Notes: generated by a model from the sequence alone, not told the origin. A stretch of 64,000 nt of DNA from Dysosmobacter segnis (GCF_014297285.1 NZ_JACOQI010000003.1:124001-188000), one strand, 5' to 3'; shown: positions 1-9,778, numbered from the stretch's first letter. A program made the numbers and translations.

Positions 1-208
1 TGATATGCTCCGACTTCATATCGTTGAAGGGCTGCACCGCGTCCTTGTACTTATAGAAGGCGCTGCGGCTGATGCCGGCCATTTTTGTGGCTGCGCCCAC
101 CGTGTCCGCCTCGCCGGTCTGCATCATCCGCTTGGCTTCCGCCACCCGGATAAAGATCTCCGGCAGGGCCTCCGCCGCCACCAGATAATACTTGATTTTT
201 CTCGCCAT
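1..208 (-). CDS. PheB-like ACT-domain protein (UPF0735), partial
   Basis: Only the first 69 codons lie in the window; the C-terminal ACT domain would be beyond the left edge. The visible part holds a YYLV start region, an EAKRMM stretch and SRSAFYKYKD at residues 47-56, a hallmark of the UPF0735/PheB family. These small proteins pair a helix-turn-helix-like N-terminus with an amino-acid-binding ACT domain and are thought to act in aromatic amino acid regulation; the exact role is not established. The ATG at 208 is preceded by GAGGTGG at good spacing. Family call is from memory of the motif. Confidence 0.72.
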   Translation of the reverse strand, partial: MARKIKYYLVAAEALPEIFIRVAEAKRMMQTGEADTVGAATKMAGISRSAFYKYKDAVQPFNDMKSEHI

Positions 209-376
209 ATCGTCCACCTCATACGGTCATTTGTCTTTGAATAGTTCTATTCTATCAGCTTTCCCAACAGCTTGCAACCGAAAACGGCAAAGATACCCTT
301 GTGGGATTTGGAAAAATTTCGTTAAATTGTCCGCCGTTTACGGTCAAATTGTTGAAAAAGGTCATATATGAAAAGA

Positions 377-397
377 CAGGAGCGGTTTTCCCTCCTG
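377..397 (-). terminator. Probable terminator after the M18 aminopeptidase gene
   Basis: CAGGAG and CTCCTG arms with a 9-nt loop, followed on the minus strand by a TTTTC tail, 45 bases past the stop of the aminopeptidase gene. Modest stem, so only probable. Confidence 0.5.
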
Positions 398-441
398 CCT
401 TTTCCATATTTTCTCGCCGTCAGACTCTCTCGAAGCAGTTC

Positions 442-1842
442 TTACTCCGCTTCGTAAACGGCTTTCATACCTTTATATGTCTCATAGCAGTCCAGCTTGG
501 AGACCACCTCAAAGGGGGCGTGCATGGCCAGCACCGGCACACCGGCGTCCAGCGTCGTGATGTTGCGGTTGGCCATATACATGGCCACGGTGCCTCCGCC
601 GCCGGCGTCCACCTTGCCCAGCTCCGCGATCTGCCAGATGACCTTGGCCCGGTCAAAGATACCCCGGACATAGCCCACCGTCTCGGCGCTGGCATCGCTG
701 GCGCCGGACTTGCCACGGGCGCCGGTGTACTTGCACAGGCCGATGCCGTAGTTCAGATAGGCGGCGTTCTTCTTTTCAAACACCTCACCGAAGTTGGGAT
801 CGTAGGCCGCCGTCACGTCGGCGCTGAGGCAGAAGGAGTTCTCCAGACACACCCGCAAGGCCGCGCCCTGAGCCTCGCACAGATCCTCCATAAAGGTGTC
901 AAAGGCAGCGGACTGCATACCGGTCACACCGTCGGAGCCGATCTCCTCCTTGTCCGCCAGCACGCAGACGGCGGTTTTGGCAGGCGTCTTGTCCAGATCC
1001 AGCAATGCCTTCAAGGCGGCGTAGCCGCAGACGCGGTCGTCATGGCCGTAGGAGCCGATCATGGAGCGGTCCAGGCCGATCTCCGTGGCCTTCACAGCCG
1101 GCACCGCTTCCAGTTCAGCGGAGGTGAAATCATCCTCCGTGATGCCGTACTTCTCGTTCAAAAGCTGCATCACAGCCAGCTTCACCCGGTCGGAGCCTTC
1201 ATCGTCTCCGATGGGCTTGCTGCCCAGCAGCAGATTCAGCTGCTCGCCCACGATGCCCTCGGCCAGCGGCTTCTTGCTCTGCTCCTGACCCAGATGGGGC
1301 AGCAGGTCCGTGATGACCAGCTTGGGATCGCCTTCATCGCCGCCGATGTTCACTGTGACCGTGGTGCCATCCGTCAGCGCCACCACGCCGTGAAGCTCCA
1401 TCGGGATGGTCACCCACTGATATTTGCGGATGCCGCCGTAGTAGTGGGTCTTGAAATAGGCCAGTTCATTGTCCTCATACAGAGGGTTAGGCTTCAGATC
1501 CAGCCGGGGAGAGTCGATGTGGGCGGCGGCGATCTGGGCCCCCTCGCTCATGGGCTTACTGCCGATATGGGCCAGCAGCACGCTCTTCCCGCGATTGCAG
1601 ACATACACCTTGTCTCCGGCCTTCAAGGCCTGTCCCCGGACCAAGGGCTTGTATCCGGCCTGCTCTGCGAGGCGGACTGTCTCCGCCGCGCAGAGACGCT
1701 CGGTCTTGCCTGCATCCAGAAACGCCATATATTCTTTGCAGTAGGCTTCCATCTGCTCCAGCTCCGCCGCGTCCACACGGTCAAAGCCGTTTTTACGGCT
1801 GCTCAGCAGCTTTTCCTTCAATGCTTTGTTGCTATCAGACAT
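442..1842 (-). CDS. M18 family zinc aminopeptidase
   Basis: A 466-residue cytosolic metallopeptidase that removes N-terminal residues from peptides, using two zinc ions. The M18 signature is visible: AAHIDSPRLDLKP with His108 and Asp110 as a metal and support pair, DEGDPKL in the middle, KEEIGSDG near residue 300 with the catalytic Glu, and a late MHAPFE His ligand. Length fits the bacterial M18 family (about 430-470). It stands alone on the minus strand with its own terminator, and a fragment of the genome's modular repeat lies just upstream of its start. Substrate preference cannot be read from sequence; M18 members usually favour acidic or neutral N-termini. Confidence 0.9.
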   Translation of the reverse strand: MSDSNKALKEKLLSSRKNGFDRVDAAELEQMEAYCKEYMAFLDAGKTERLCAAETVRLAEQAGYKPLVRGQALKAGDKVYVCNRGKSVLLAHIGSKPMSEGAQIAAAHIDSPRLDLKPNPLYEDNELAYFKTHYYGGIRKYQWVTIPMELHGVVALTDGTTVTVNIGGDEGDPKLVITDLLPHLGQEQSKKPLAEGIVGEQLNLLLGSKPIGDDEGSDRVKLAVMQLLNEKYGITEDDFTSAELEAVPAVKATEIGLDRSMIGSYGHDDRVCGYAALKALLDLDKTPAKTAVCVLADKEEIGSDGVTGMQSAAFDTFMEDLCEAQGAALRVCLENSFCLSADVTAAYDPNFGEVFEKKNAAYLNYGIGLCKYTGARGKSGASDASAETVGYVRGIFDRAKVIWQIAELGKVDAGGGGTVAMYMANRNITTLDAGVPVLAMHAPFEVVSKLDCYETYKGMKAVYEAE

Positions 1843-1855
1843 AGTATCCTCCTTC

Positions 1856-1935
1856 GAGACTGTCGATAAAGTGGTAAATTCTCCGCGACGGTAAGGTAGG
1901 GCAGCCGTTAGCGGTTCCTGCCCCGCCGTTTACCG
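1856..1935 (+). repeat. Modular intergenic repeat, copy A (module 1 only)
   Basis: Bases 1856-1914 match 12161-12219 with three differences over 59 bases (core GGTAAGGTAGGGCAGCCGTT). This copy keeps only the first module and stops before the paired hairpins found in copies B and C. It fills the gap between the aminopeptidase and TsaC-CoaE genes. Confidence 0.8.
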
Positions 1936-3597
1936 GCTGGCTTCATTCTTTTCCTCCCGGAGCTCTCCGATGAGGCGGCGGAAGAAATCTCTGGCGATCT
2001 CCCGGAAATCCTCCGGCGTCTCAGCGGTGTTGCTGAGCTCATAGTCGCACTTACCGCGGTAGAATTCGTCGGATTTCTGGGCAGAGATCCGCATACGGGC
2101 ATAGCGCTCGTCAATGCCGTCCCGGGCCATGATCCGCCGCACCCGCAGCTCCGCCGGGGCCGTGACGGCCACGGTCCGGTCGCACAGGGCCTCCGCGCCG
2201 CTTTCGATCAGGTTGATGGCGTCCACCGCCACCAGTTCGCCGGCCTGACAGCGGCGCTGTACCTCCGGTACAATGAACCGGTAAATGACCTCATTGAGCT
2301 GCGCCATCCGTTCCTTGTTCTCAAAGACCAGCTCACCCAGCTTCTTGCGGTTCAGCGTACCGTCGGAATTAAACACGCCGTGGAATTTCACTTCGATGGC
2401 ATGGCGCAGCTCTGCGCTGTCCCGGAGCATCTCATGGTACACCTCGTCGCAGTCGATGACCTGACCACCCAGATCCCGGATGGCCTCCAGTGCGCTGGTC
2501 TTGCCGGAGCCGGTACCGCCGGTGATGCCGATGACCACCCGCTTCTGTCCCGCGGCGATGGTCTTGAAGCCCGCCGCCTTCTTCAGACGGTTGCTGATGG
2601 CAAGGCCAAGGCCCTGACTGTCCGGGCACTGGGCATAGATCTGGGCCGCGTCCTTGCTGTCAAAGGCCCGCAGAGCGTCAAACACCCGTTGGGCCTGGAT
2701 CCGCTTATCCTGACTGGGACCCAGACATTCCACTTCCTGTTCCTTGAACAGCTCCGCGAACTCATCAAAGCAGATGACACCGTCACCGGGCTTCACCATC
2801 TGCAAAATGGTCCGGGCAGAAGCTTCCGCCGGGCCGGTGACAACAGTCACCGGAGCCTTGGGGGCATAATGGCGATACTTCATACCGGGAGCCTTGGGCT
2901 GCTCCCCGTCCTTCAGCCGCTCTGTTACGGCCTTATCCACCGCCACAGGGCCGACGACCTCTTCCAATGCCTCCAAAGGCAGTCCGCCGGGTCTCAGCAG
3001 ACGGGGCGGCGTGCAGGTCAGATCCAAAATGGTAGACTCCACGCCCACCTGACAGGGGCCGCCGTCCACCACGGCGTCGATCTTGCCCTCCATGTCCTCC
3101 ATCACATCCGCCGCGGTGGTGCAGCTGGGACGGCCGGAGGTATTGGCGCTGGGCGCGGCCACAGGGACGCCTGCCTCCCGGATGATGGACAGCGTTACCT
3201 GATGGTCCGGGCAGCGGACACCCACGGTGTCCAGTCCTGCCGTGGTGGCGTCCGGCACGATGGGCTTCCGCTTCAGGATCATGGTCAGAGGACCGGGCCA
3301 GAATTTCCGGGCCAGCGTATACGCCAGCGGCGGCACGTCCTCACAGTACCGGGGCAGCCACTGGGGTCCCGGAATATGGATGATGAGAGGGTTGTCCTGC
3401 GGACGGCCCTTAGCCTCGAAGATCTTGTTGACAGCCTCTGCGTCCAATGCGTTGGCGCCCAAACCGTAGACCGTTTCCGTGGGAATTCCCACCAGTCCCC
3501 CCTGCCGCAGGATGTCTGCCGCTGCGGAGATCTGATCCTCGATGATCTTTTGCTGACCCTTGGTGTCCCGCAGGTCAAAATATCGTGTATGCATCAT
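1930..3597 (-). CDS. Fused threonylcarbamoyl-AMP synthase (TsaC/Sua5) and dephospho-CoA kinase (CoaE)
   Basis: Two enzymes in one 555-residue chain. Residues 1-345 are a full-length Sua5-type TsaC: the GGLVGIPTETVYGLGANA and KGRPQDNP motifs near residues 33-70 make threonylcarbamoyl-AMP for the t6A base of tRNAs, and a C-terminal Sua5 domain begins near 230. Residues 352-555 are CoaE, the last step of coenzyme A synthesis, with the P-loop GITGGTGSGKT at 357-367 and a DCDEVYHE motif. There is no stop or frameshift between the halves. Start is one of two adjacent ATG codons at 3597/3594. Its t6A partners tsaE and tsaB lie 9 kb away on the other strand. Confidence 0.92.
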   Translation of the reverse strand: MMHTRYFDLRDTKGQQKIIEDQISAAADILRQGGLVGIPTETVYGLGANALDAEAVNKIFEAKGRPQDNPLIIHIPGPQWLPRYCEDVPPLAYTLARKFWPGPLTMILKRKPIVPDATTAGLDTVGVRCPDHQVTLSIIREAGVPVAAPSANTSGRPSCTTAADVMEDMEGKIDAVVDGGPCQVGVESTILDLTCTPPRLLRPGGLPLEALEEVVGPVAVDKAVTERLKDGEQPKAPGMKYRHYAPKAPVTVVTGPAEASARTILQMVKPGDGVICFDEFAELFKEQEVECLGPSQDKRIQAQRVFDALRAFDSKDAAQIYAQCPDSQGLGLAISNRLKKAAGFKTIAAGQKRVVIGITGGTGSGKTSALEAIRDLGGQVIDCDEVYHEMLRDSAELRHAIEVKFHGVFNSDGTLNRKKLGELVFENKERMAQLNEVIYRFIVPEVQRRCQAGELVAVDAINLIESGAEALCDRTVAVTAPAELRVRRIMARDGIDERYARMRISAQKSDEFYRGKCDYELSNTAETPEDFREIARDFFRRLIGELREEKNEASR

Positions 3598-3655
3598 TTC
3601 TCGCCTCGAATTATCTTATATTCAACGCCGCCGGGCGTCTACTCTCAAAATATGC

Positions 3656-4723
3656 TCACTCTGCTTCCTGTCCCTGTTTCAGCTTCTCTGCCCGATCCGC
3701 CGTCACCAGCGCGTCGATCAGCTCGTCCAGCGCGCCGTCCATGATGGCGTCGATCTTATAAAGCGTCAGGCCGATGCGGTGGTCTGTCACCCGTCCCTGA
3801 GGGAAATTATAGGTGCGGATCCGCTGGGAACGGTCCCCGCTGCCCACCTGACTGCGGCGCTCCGCGTCATAGGCGCTCTCCCGCTTTTCCCGCTCCGCCT
3901 CGTACAATCTGGAGGCCAGCAGGCGCATGGCCTTCTCCCGGTTCTGAAACTGGCTGCGCTCCTCCTGACACTCGGCGATCATGCCTGTGGGCTTATGGAT
4001 CAGCCGCACGGCGGAGGAGGTCTTGTTCACGTGCTGTCCGCCGGCGCCGCTGGCCCGGTAGACCTGCATTTCAATATCGGCGGGGTTCAGTTCCACATCC
4101 ACCGGCTCCATCTCCGGCAGCACCGCCACCGTGGCGGCGCTGGTGTGGATACGGCCGCCGGACTCCGTCTCCGGCACCCGCTGGACCCGGTGGACGCCGG
4201 ATTCAAACTTCAGCCGGGACCAGGCCCCGTCCCCTTCAATAACGGCAGAGCAGTCCTTCACGCCGCCAAGCTCCGTTTCGTTGATGCTGGCGATCTCCAG
4301 CTTCCAGCCGTGGCTCTCAGCGTACATGGTATACATCCGCAGAAGGGAATGGGCAAACAGGGCGCTTTCCTCGCCGCCCACGCCGCCCCGGATCTCCAGG
4401 ATCACGTTTCGGCTGTCATTAGGGTCCCTTGGCAGCAGGAGGATCGTCAGCTTTTCCTTCAGCTGTTCCAGTTCTTCCTTGGCTTCCGCCAGTTCGGCCT
4501 GGGCCATTTCCTTCATTTCCGGGTCATGGAGCAGCTCCTCCGCCTCCCGGCGGCGGCTGTCCGCCGCCTGATAAGCCCGGTAGGTCTCCACCACCGGCAG
4601 CAGTTCCTTCAATTCCCGGTTTACCTGACGCAGCTTTTCCGCGTCGCCATACACCCGGGGATCGCCCAACTGGGATTCCAGATCCTCATACCGGAGGTCC
4701 AGATCCTTTAATTTATCCAGCAT
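3656..4723 (-). CDS. prfA: Peptide chain release factor 1
   Basis: Recognises UAA and UAG at the ribosomal A site and triggers peptide release. The GGQ motif is at residues 228-230 (GAGGQHVNK), and the codon-reading tripeptide is PET at 184-186, the PxT form of RF1 rather than the SPF form of RF2. Length of 355 is typical. The usual partner prmC, which methylates the GGQ glutamine, is not adjacent; a flavodoxin gene precedes it instead. Confidence 0.96.
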   Translation of the reverse strand: MLDKLKDLDLRYEDLESQLGDPRVYGDAEKLRQVNRELKELLPVVETYRAYQAADSRRREAEELLHDPEMKEMAQAELAEAKEELEQLKEKLTILLLPRDPNDSRNVILEIRGGVGGEESALFAHSLLRMYTMYAESHGWKLEIASINETELGGVKDCSAVIEGDGAWSRLKFESGVHRVQRVPETESGGRIHTSAATVAVLPEMEPVDVELNPADIEMQVYRASGAGGQHVNKTSSAVRLIHKPTGMIAECQEERSQFQNREKAMRLLASRLYEAEREKRESAYDAERRSQVGSGDRSQRIRTYNFPQGRVTDHRIGLTLYKIDAIMDGALDELIDALVTADRAEKLKQGQEAE

Positions 4724-4768
4724 GACTGTACTCCTTTCTCAAATGTTGAAATTTGAAAAGGAGTGTCG

Positions 4769-5260
4769 CTATTCCTCCTCCGCCAGCAGTTCCCGGATCT
4801 GCCGGAGAAATTCCTCCTGCCAGAAGGTGTGGCCCACATGGCCCACCCGCAGGGATGTGGCCGCCTGATGGGGCTTTCCCGTATACTGATCCATCTGCCG
4901 GTAAATATCCTCGCTCTTGTGCTCGCTGCCCCGGGTCAGCACATAGGCCACCCGCTTCATCTCTCCGCCGTGGTTTTTGAGGAAACTGCGGATCACGCTG
5001 CTGCACCGTCCGGCCCACACCGGGGTGCCGACAATGACCAGCCGGTAATTTTCCAGCTTTCGTTCCGTTTCAAAGGGCAGAACGTCAGGGCAGTCCTTCC
5101 GCATGGCGTCCATGCCGCTGCGGAGCCAGCCCCGCAGGCCGCTCCGCTCCACGCCGTCGGTCAGGGCCAACAGCTCCGCGTCCATTTCTTTGGCGATGGT
5201 CTCCATCACCCGTTTGGTATTCCCCGTTCGGGAATAGTAAATGCAGAGTACATCCCGCAT
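4769..5260 (-). CDS. Flavodoxin family protein
   Basis: A 163-residue FMN-binding electron carrier or quinone-reductase-like protein. The phosphate-binding loop SRTGNTKRV is at residues 11-19, and GTPVWAGRCSS further on matches the second flavin-contact loop. No signal peptide or membrane segment. It lies 17 bases downstream of the ABC-F gene on the same strand, so it is likely co-transcribed. The redox partner is not evident. Confidence 0.85.
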   Translation of the reverse strand: MRDVLCIYYSRTGNTKRVMETIAKEMDAELLALTDGVERSGLRGWLRSGMDAMRKDCPDVLPFETERKLENYRLVIVGTPVWAGRCSSVIRSFLKNHGGEMKRVAYVLTRGSEHKSEDIYRQMDQYTGKPHQAATSLRVGHVGHTFWQEEFLRQIRELLAEEE

Positions 5261-5277
5261 GCTTTCACCTCTGTTTC

Positions 5278-7182
5278 TTATGCCTCGCCCGCCGCTTCGC
5301 TGAGCTCCTCCCAGCGGAGGTACAGGGCGTCCAGTTCCGCCTGAGCGGCATCCTTGTCCGCCACCAGCGCGTTGAGCTTTTCATAGTCGCAGGCATTGGC
5401 CTCCATTTCGGCGTCCAACGCCCCGACCCGCTCCTCCGCCTTGGCGATCTCCCGCTCGCAGATGGTCAGCTGCCGCCGTGCCGCCTGCTGCGCCCGGTCG
5501 CCCCGAACCGGTTTTTCTGTAACCGTTTTTTCCTTTACAGGCTTTGTTGTTTCTGCTTTTTCCGCTTCCTCCTGTGCCTTCACCTGCCGATACTGAGCAA
5601 AGCCCATGGGATAGTCGGTAATGGTGCCATTGGCCACCTCCCAGATCCGGGTGGCGAAGCGGTTGATGAAGTACCGGTCATGGCTGACGAACAGCAGCGT
5701 GCCGTCATAGGCCTCCACCGCTTCCTCGATCCACTCTCTGGAAGCAATGTCCAGATGGTTGGTAGGCTCGTCCAGAATCAGGAAGTTGATCTCGTCGTCC
5801 ATCAGCATACACAGCCGCAGGCGGCTCTGCTCGCCGCCGGAAAGAACGGACACCGGCTTGAGGACGTCCTCACCCCGGAAGTCATAAGCCGCCAGCCGGT
5901 TCCGGGCGGACTGGGCGGAGATGCCCCGCTTGGCCGCCATCATGTTCTCCACCAGATTCCAGTCCGGGTGGTCAAAGTGGATGATCTGGGGCAGATAGGC
6001 CAGCTTCACCTGCGGCCCCAGCCGGATGCGCCCGCTGTCCGGGTACACCTCGTCGGCGATCATCTTGATGAGGGTAGATTTGCCGGTGCCGTTGTCACCG
6101 ATGAGGGCGATGCGCTCGCCCCCCTCCACCTTCAGGGAGATCCCCTCGAAAAGCGGCTTCTCGCCGTAGGCCTTGCTCAGGTTCCGGATTCCCAGCACCT
6201 CGTCCCCGTGGAACTCCGCGGCGGTGAAGCGGGCGTCCATCTTCCGGGCCTTGGTGGGCTTGGCGGTGGTGCGCATCCGCTCAATGCGGCGCTCCATGGA
6301 GATGGCCCGGCGGTAGGTCTTGTCCATGCCCTGGAAGGCCCACATCCGCAGCTGCTCCGCAGACTTTTCCAGTTGGGCGATCTTGGCCTGCTCCTTTTCG
6401 TACTGCTTCATCCGCTCCTGATAACGGCGTTCTTTTTCCACTGCGTAGAAGCTGTAATTGCCGGAGTAAAACTCCGCTTTACCGTTTTCGATCTCAATGA
6501 CCCGGTTCACGGAGCGGTCCAAAAAGTAGCGGTCATGGGAGATGGCCACCACGGTGCCCCGGAATTTCTGGATATAGGCCTCCAGCCACTCCGTAGCGTG
6601 AAGGTCCAAATGGTTGGTAGGCTCATCCAGCAGCAGAATGTCCGTATCCTCCAGAATCAGGCGGCCCAGGTTCACCCGGGTCTTTTCTCCGCCGGAAAGC
6701 TGGTCGAACAGCCGGCCCCGCATATCGTCGGAAATGGACAGGCCGTTGGCCACCTTGCTGATGGCCACATCCGTATCGTATCCGCCGAACACCTCAAACC
6801 GCTCGGAAAGACTGCCATAGCGCTTCAAAATGGCCGGGTCCGTCTCCCCCGCCGCCATGCGGCCTGCCAGCTCCTCCATTTCAGCGGTCAGGGCGTGGAG
6901 TCTCCCGAAGGCAGAGCGCAACACATCGTCCACGGTGTACCCCTCCGGGTACACCGGGATCTGAGAGATCAGACCCATGCGGTGACCCGGCGAAATGGTG
7001 ACGGTGCCCTCGTCGCAGTCCAGTTCTCCTATCAATATTTTGAACAGCGTGGACTTGCCGGCGCCGTTTTTGCCCAGCAGACCTACCCGCTGCCCCTGAT
7101 CGATCTGAAAGGTGACGCCATCCAGAACATTGTGGCCCACCTCAAAGGATTTTACAAGGTTGTTGACCTGAATCTCAATCAT
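5278..7182 (-). CDS. ABC-F family ATP-binding protein
   Basis: A soluble duplicated ATPase of 634 residues with no membrane segments. Two full ATP-binding cassettes each have a Walker A (GKNGAGKST; GDNGTGKST), a signature (LSGGEKTR; LSGGEQSRL) and a Walker B ending in DEPTNHLD. A charged linker separates them and a C-terminal coiled coil rich in Glu/Lys occupies about residues 540-625, as in Uup/YdiF-type proteins. ABC-F proteins act on ribosomes, either as translation factors or by displacing antibiotics; which role applies here cannot be told. The 5' end overlaps murF by 8 bases. Confidence 0.93.
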   Translation of the reverse strand: MIEIQVNNLVKSFEVGHNVLDGVTFQIDQGQRVGLLGKNGAGKSTLFKILIGELDCDEGTVTISPGHRMGLISQIPVYPEGYTVDDVLRSAFGRLHALTAEMEELAGRMAAGETDPAILKRYGSLSERFEVFGGYDTDVAISKVANGLSISDDMRGRLFDQLSGGEKTRVNLGRLILEDTDILLLDEPTNHLDLHATEWLEAYIQKFRGTVVAISHDRYFLDRSVNRVIEIENGKAEFYSGNYSFYAVEKERRYQERMKQYEKEQAKIAQLEKSAEQLRMWAFQGMDKTYRRAISMERRIERMRTTAKPTKARKMDARFTAAEFHGDEVLGIRNLSKAYGEKPLFEGISLKVEGGERIALIGDNGTGKSTLIKMIADEVYPDSGRIRLGPQVKLAYLPQIIHFDHPDWNLVENMMAAKRGISAQSARNRLAAYDFRGEDVLKPVSVLSGGEQSRLRLCMLMDDEINFLILDEPTNHLDIASREWIEEAVEAYDGTLLFVSHDRYFINRFATRIWEVANGTITDYPMGFAQYRQVKAQEEAEKAETTKPVKEKTVTEKPVRGDRAQQAARRQLTICEREIAKAEERVGALDAEMEANACDYEKLNALVADKDAAQAELDALYLRWEELSEAAGEA

Positions 7183-8548
7183 AATACTTCCGCAAGTCCT
7201 CCGTCAGCCGCTCAAAGCGCATGGAGTGTGACGCCTTGATGAGCATACTGGTGTTGGGCCGCAGCTGCTCCCGCACCGTGGGGAGCGCCTCCTCCTTCGT
7301 GGCGAAATGCACCACGTCTCCGCCGCTCATGGCGGCGCCGTCTGCGATCCGTGCAGCCTTGGAGCCAATGGCGATCACAAAGTCAATGCCCAGCATGGCC
7401 GCCAGAGCGCCGGCATTGAAGTGGGCCTGATCCGTCAGATCCCCCAGCTCGCCCATGTCGCCCAGCACCGCCACCCGGCGTTCACAGTCCGTGCGGCCCA
7501 GGACCTCCAGTGCCGCGGTCACAGACTGGGGGTTGGCGTTGTAGCAATCATCCAGCAGCACCCGTCCCCCCGGCAGGCGGATGACCCGCATTCGGGAGCC
7601 GGTAGGCTCATAGGCTGCCACGCCCCGGACGATCTCCTCCCGGCTGAGGCCCAGCTCCTCCCCCACGGCCACCGCCATGGATGCGGAATAGGCCATGTGC
7701 TCGCCGGGAGCCGGGATGGTCAGGGCATAGGTGTCACGGGCTGTTGTCACCGTGCAGGTGATGCCGTCCACGCCGTGATCCACAATGTCGCTGATCCGGG
7801 TCTTGCAGTGCTCACTCTGGCCACAGCGGACGATCCGCTGGGGCAGCGTCACCGTATCCAGCAGTGCGTCATCGCCGTTGAGGATAGCCACGCCGTCTGC
7901 CTTCAGATGTTCAAAAATCTCGCATTTGGCCTTTAAAATGCCCTCCCGGCTGCCCAGATATTCGATATGGGCATCGCCGATGTTGGAGATCACAGCAATG
8001 TCCGGCCGCACCATGGCTCCCAGATATTCGATCTCGCCGAAGTGGTTCATGCCGGTCTCGATCACCGCCGCCTCATGCTCCGGGGCAAGGCCCAGCAGCG
8101 TCAGGGGCGTGCCGATGTCATTGTTGAAATTTTCCGGCGTCTTGAGGACGTTCAGCTTGGCCCCCAGCACGGCGGCGATCATCTCTTTGGTAGTGGTCTT
8201 GCCCACGCTGCCGGTGATCTGCACAAAGGGGATCTCAAACCGGTCCCGGTAGGCGGAGGCCAGATCCCGCAGAGCCAGTCGGGTATCCGCTACCTTGATG
8301 TAAAACTTATCCTCCCGGATATTCTGGGGCAGCTTGGCGCACAGGCAGCCAGCGGCGCCGGCGTCCAGCGCCGCGTCGATGAACAGGTGTCCGTCGAACT
8401 TCTCCCCCACCCAGGGCAGAAACAGGCTGCCGGGAACGATCCTCCGGCTGTCCGTGGAAACGGCGCTCACCACCGGGACCTGTTCACTGGGATTCCACCA
8501 GACCCCCTTGACCGCAGATGCGATCTCTGTTACCGTCATTGGCTGCAT
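7175..8548 (-). CDS. murF: UDP-N-acetylmuramoyl-tripeptide--D-alanyl-D-alanine ligase
   Basis: Adds the D-Ala-D-Ala dipeptide to the UDP-MurNAc tripeptide in the cytosol, completing the peptidoglycan stem. The Mur-ligase ATP loop GSVGKTTTKEM is near residue 113, with the central-domain NGDD motif and the late DCYNANPQS motif that is typical of MurF. Length of 457 is normal. It starts 3 bases after ddl ends, so the dipeptide-making and dipeptide-adding enzymes form one operon. Confidence 0.96.
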   Translation of the reverse strand: MQPMTVTEIASAVKGVWWNPSEQVPVVSAVSTDSRRIVPGSLFLPWVGEKFDGHLFIDAALDAGAAGCLCAKLPQNIREDKFYIKVADTRLALRDLASAYRDRFEIPFVQITGSVGKTTTKEMIAAVLGAKLNVLKTPENFNNDIGTPLTLLGLAPEHEAAVIETGMNHFGEIEYLGAMVRPDIAVISNIGDAHIEYLGSREGILKAKCEIFEHLKADGVAILNGDDALLDTVTLPQRIVRCGQSEHCKTRISDIVDHGVDGITCTVTTARDTYALTIPAPGEHMAYSASMAVAVGEELGLSREEIVRGVAAYEPTGSRMRVIRLPGGRVLLDDCYNANPQSVTAALEVLGRTDCERRVAVLGDMGELGDLTDQAHFNAGALAAMLGIDFVIAIGSKAARIADGAAMSGGDVVHFATKEEALPTVREQLRPNTSMLIKASHSMRFERLTEDLRKYYD

Positions 8549-8551
8549 AAG

Positions 8552-9604
8552 TTATCTCCTCTTGATTTTTAAGGACTGCCGCACGATCTCCTCGCACAGG
8601 TCATCATAGCTGATGCCCACGGCGGCGGCCTCCTTGGGCACGAAGCTGGTGGGGGTCATTCCCGGCAGAGAGTTGGCCTCCAGACACCAGAGTTGCCCGT
8701 TTTCGTCCATGATCATATCCGTCCGGGAATAGACGGCCAGCCCCAGAGCCTTATGGACCCGCAAAGCCATCTCACCCACGGCCTTCGCCTGTTCCTCCGT
8801 CAGCTCCGCCGGGCAGATCTCCTTGGCGCCGCCGGCCTGATACTTGGCCTCATAGTCAAAGTTCTCCACGCTGGGGAAGGTCTCCACCGGGGGCAGATAC
8901 CGCTCACCCAACACGGCGTCCGTCAGCTCCCGGCCGTAGATCCGCTGCTCCACCAGCACCTCATGGCAGAAGCTGCGGACCTGCCGCAGGGCATCCGCCA
9001 GCTCTGCCCGATCCTTGGGCAGATAGACGCCCAGAGAAGACCCGCCAGTGGGAGCCTTCACCACACAGGGCATGGGCAGCGTCTCCGCCAGTTGGGGGAT
9101 CTCTTCCTCCGTATAGGTCAGCTTCTGCCACTTGGGATTGGGGATGCCGTTGGCATCCATCATCTCCTTGGCGGCGATCTTATCCATGGCGATGGCGGAG
9201 CCTAAGTAGCCCGCGCCGGTATAGGGGACACCCAGCAGGTCCAGCGTTGCCTGGATGCGGCCGTCCTCGCCGTCCTGCCCGTGAAGGCCCAGGAACACGA
9301 TGTCCGCCAGTCGGCAGATATCCAGCACATGAGGGCCGATACGGCTGGGGCTTTGATCCGGACGGCTGCGGCGGACCACATCCAGATCCGGGGCCTGCAC
9401 CTCGATCTTCACATCCGGGCACAGGCCATCCGGTGCGTCAAACAGCGTGTTCAGATCTGCGGGCGGATTTTCCAGTCCCATAAACATATCCACCAGAATG
9501 GCCTGATGGCCCTTGCGGCGCAGCGCCTGGCACACGCCGGTGCCGGACACCAGAGAGACGGTTCGCTCGGTGGAGATGCCGCCGGCTAAAACAACGATTT
9601 TCAT
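8552..9604 (-). CDS. ddl: D-alanine--D-alanine ligase
   Basis: Makes D-Ala-D-Ala, the substrate of MurF encoded next. The N-terminal GGISTERTVSLVSG loop, the KAPTGGSSLGV ATP-grasp segment and the C-terminal CLEANSLPGMTPTSFVPK metal-binding and serine region are all present. At 350 residues it is full length. It lies at the head of the ddl-murF-ABC-F-flavodoxin run. Confidence 0.96.
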   Translation of the reverse strand: MKIVVLAGGISTERTVSLVSGTGVCQALRRKGHQAILVDMFMGLENPPADLNTLFDAPDGLCPDVKIEVQAPDLDVVRRSRPDQSPSRIGPHVLDICRLADIVFLGLHGQDGEDGRIQATLDLLGVPYTGAGYLGSAIAMDKIAAKEMMDANGIPNPKWQKLTYTEEEIPQLAETLPMPCVVKAPTGGSSLGVYLPKDRAELADALRQVRSFCHEVLVEQRIYGRELTDAVLGERYLPPVETFPSVENFDYEAKYQAGGAKEICPAELTEEQAKAVGEMALRVHKALGLAVYSRTDMIMDENGQLWCLEANSLPGMTPTSFVPKEAAAVGISYDDLCEEIVRQSLKIKRR

Positions 9605-9675
9605 GGAAAATCAGAACCTTTCTATTTTTATGGCAGTTTGCGATGGACATAACGATACTATTTTAGTCTATTGTA

Positions 9676-9681
9676 ATTATA
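9676..9681 (-). promoter_or_regulatory. Possible -10 box for the ddl operon
   Basis: A perfect TATAAT on the minus strand, 72 bases upstream of the ddl start, in an AT-rich stretch. No convincing -35 hexamer is seen at standard spacing. Confidence 0.3.
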
Positions 9682-9740
9682 GTAGTTTAGCACAAACCCC
9701 CGCTGAATACAATATGAACTTTTCCCCCGGTTCTGTTCAG

Positions 9741-9778
9741 ACGCAAGCAGCCTGCCCGAATGGGCAGGCTGCTTGCGT
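9741..9778 (-). terminator. Strong hairpin after the SLH-protein gene
   Basis: A 17-bp perfect stem (ACGCAAGCAGCCTGCCC and its complement, 4-nt loop) lies 31 bases past the stop of the SLH gene and ahead of ddl. The T-tract is poor on the minus strand, so it may act with a factor or as a transcript-end stabiliser. Confidence 0.65.
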
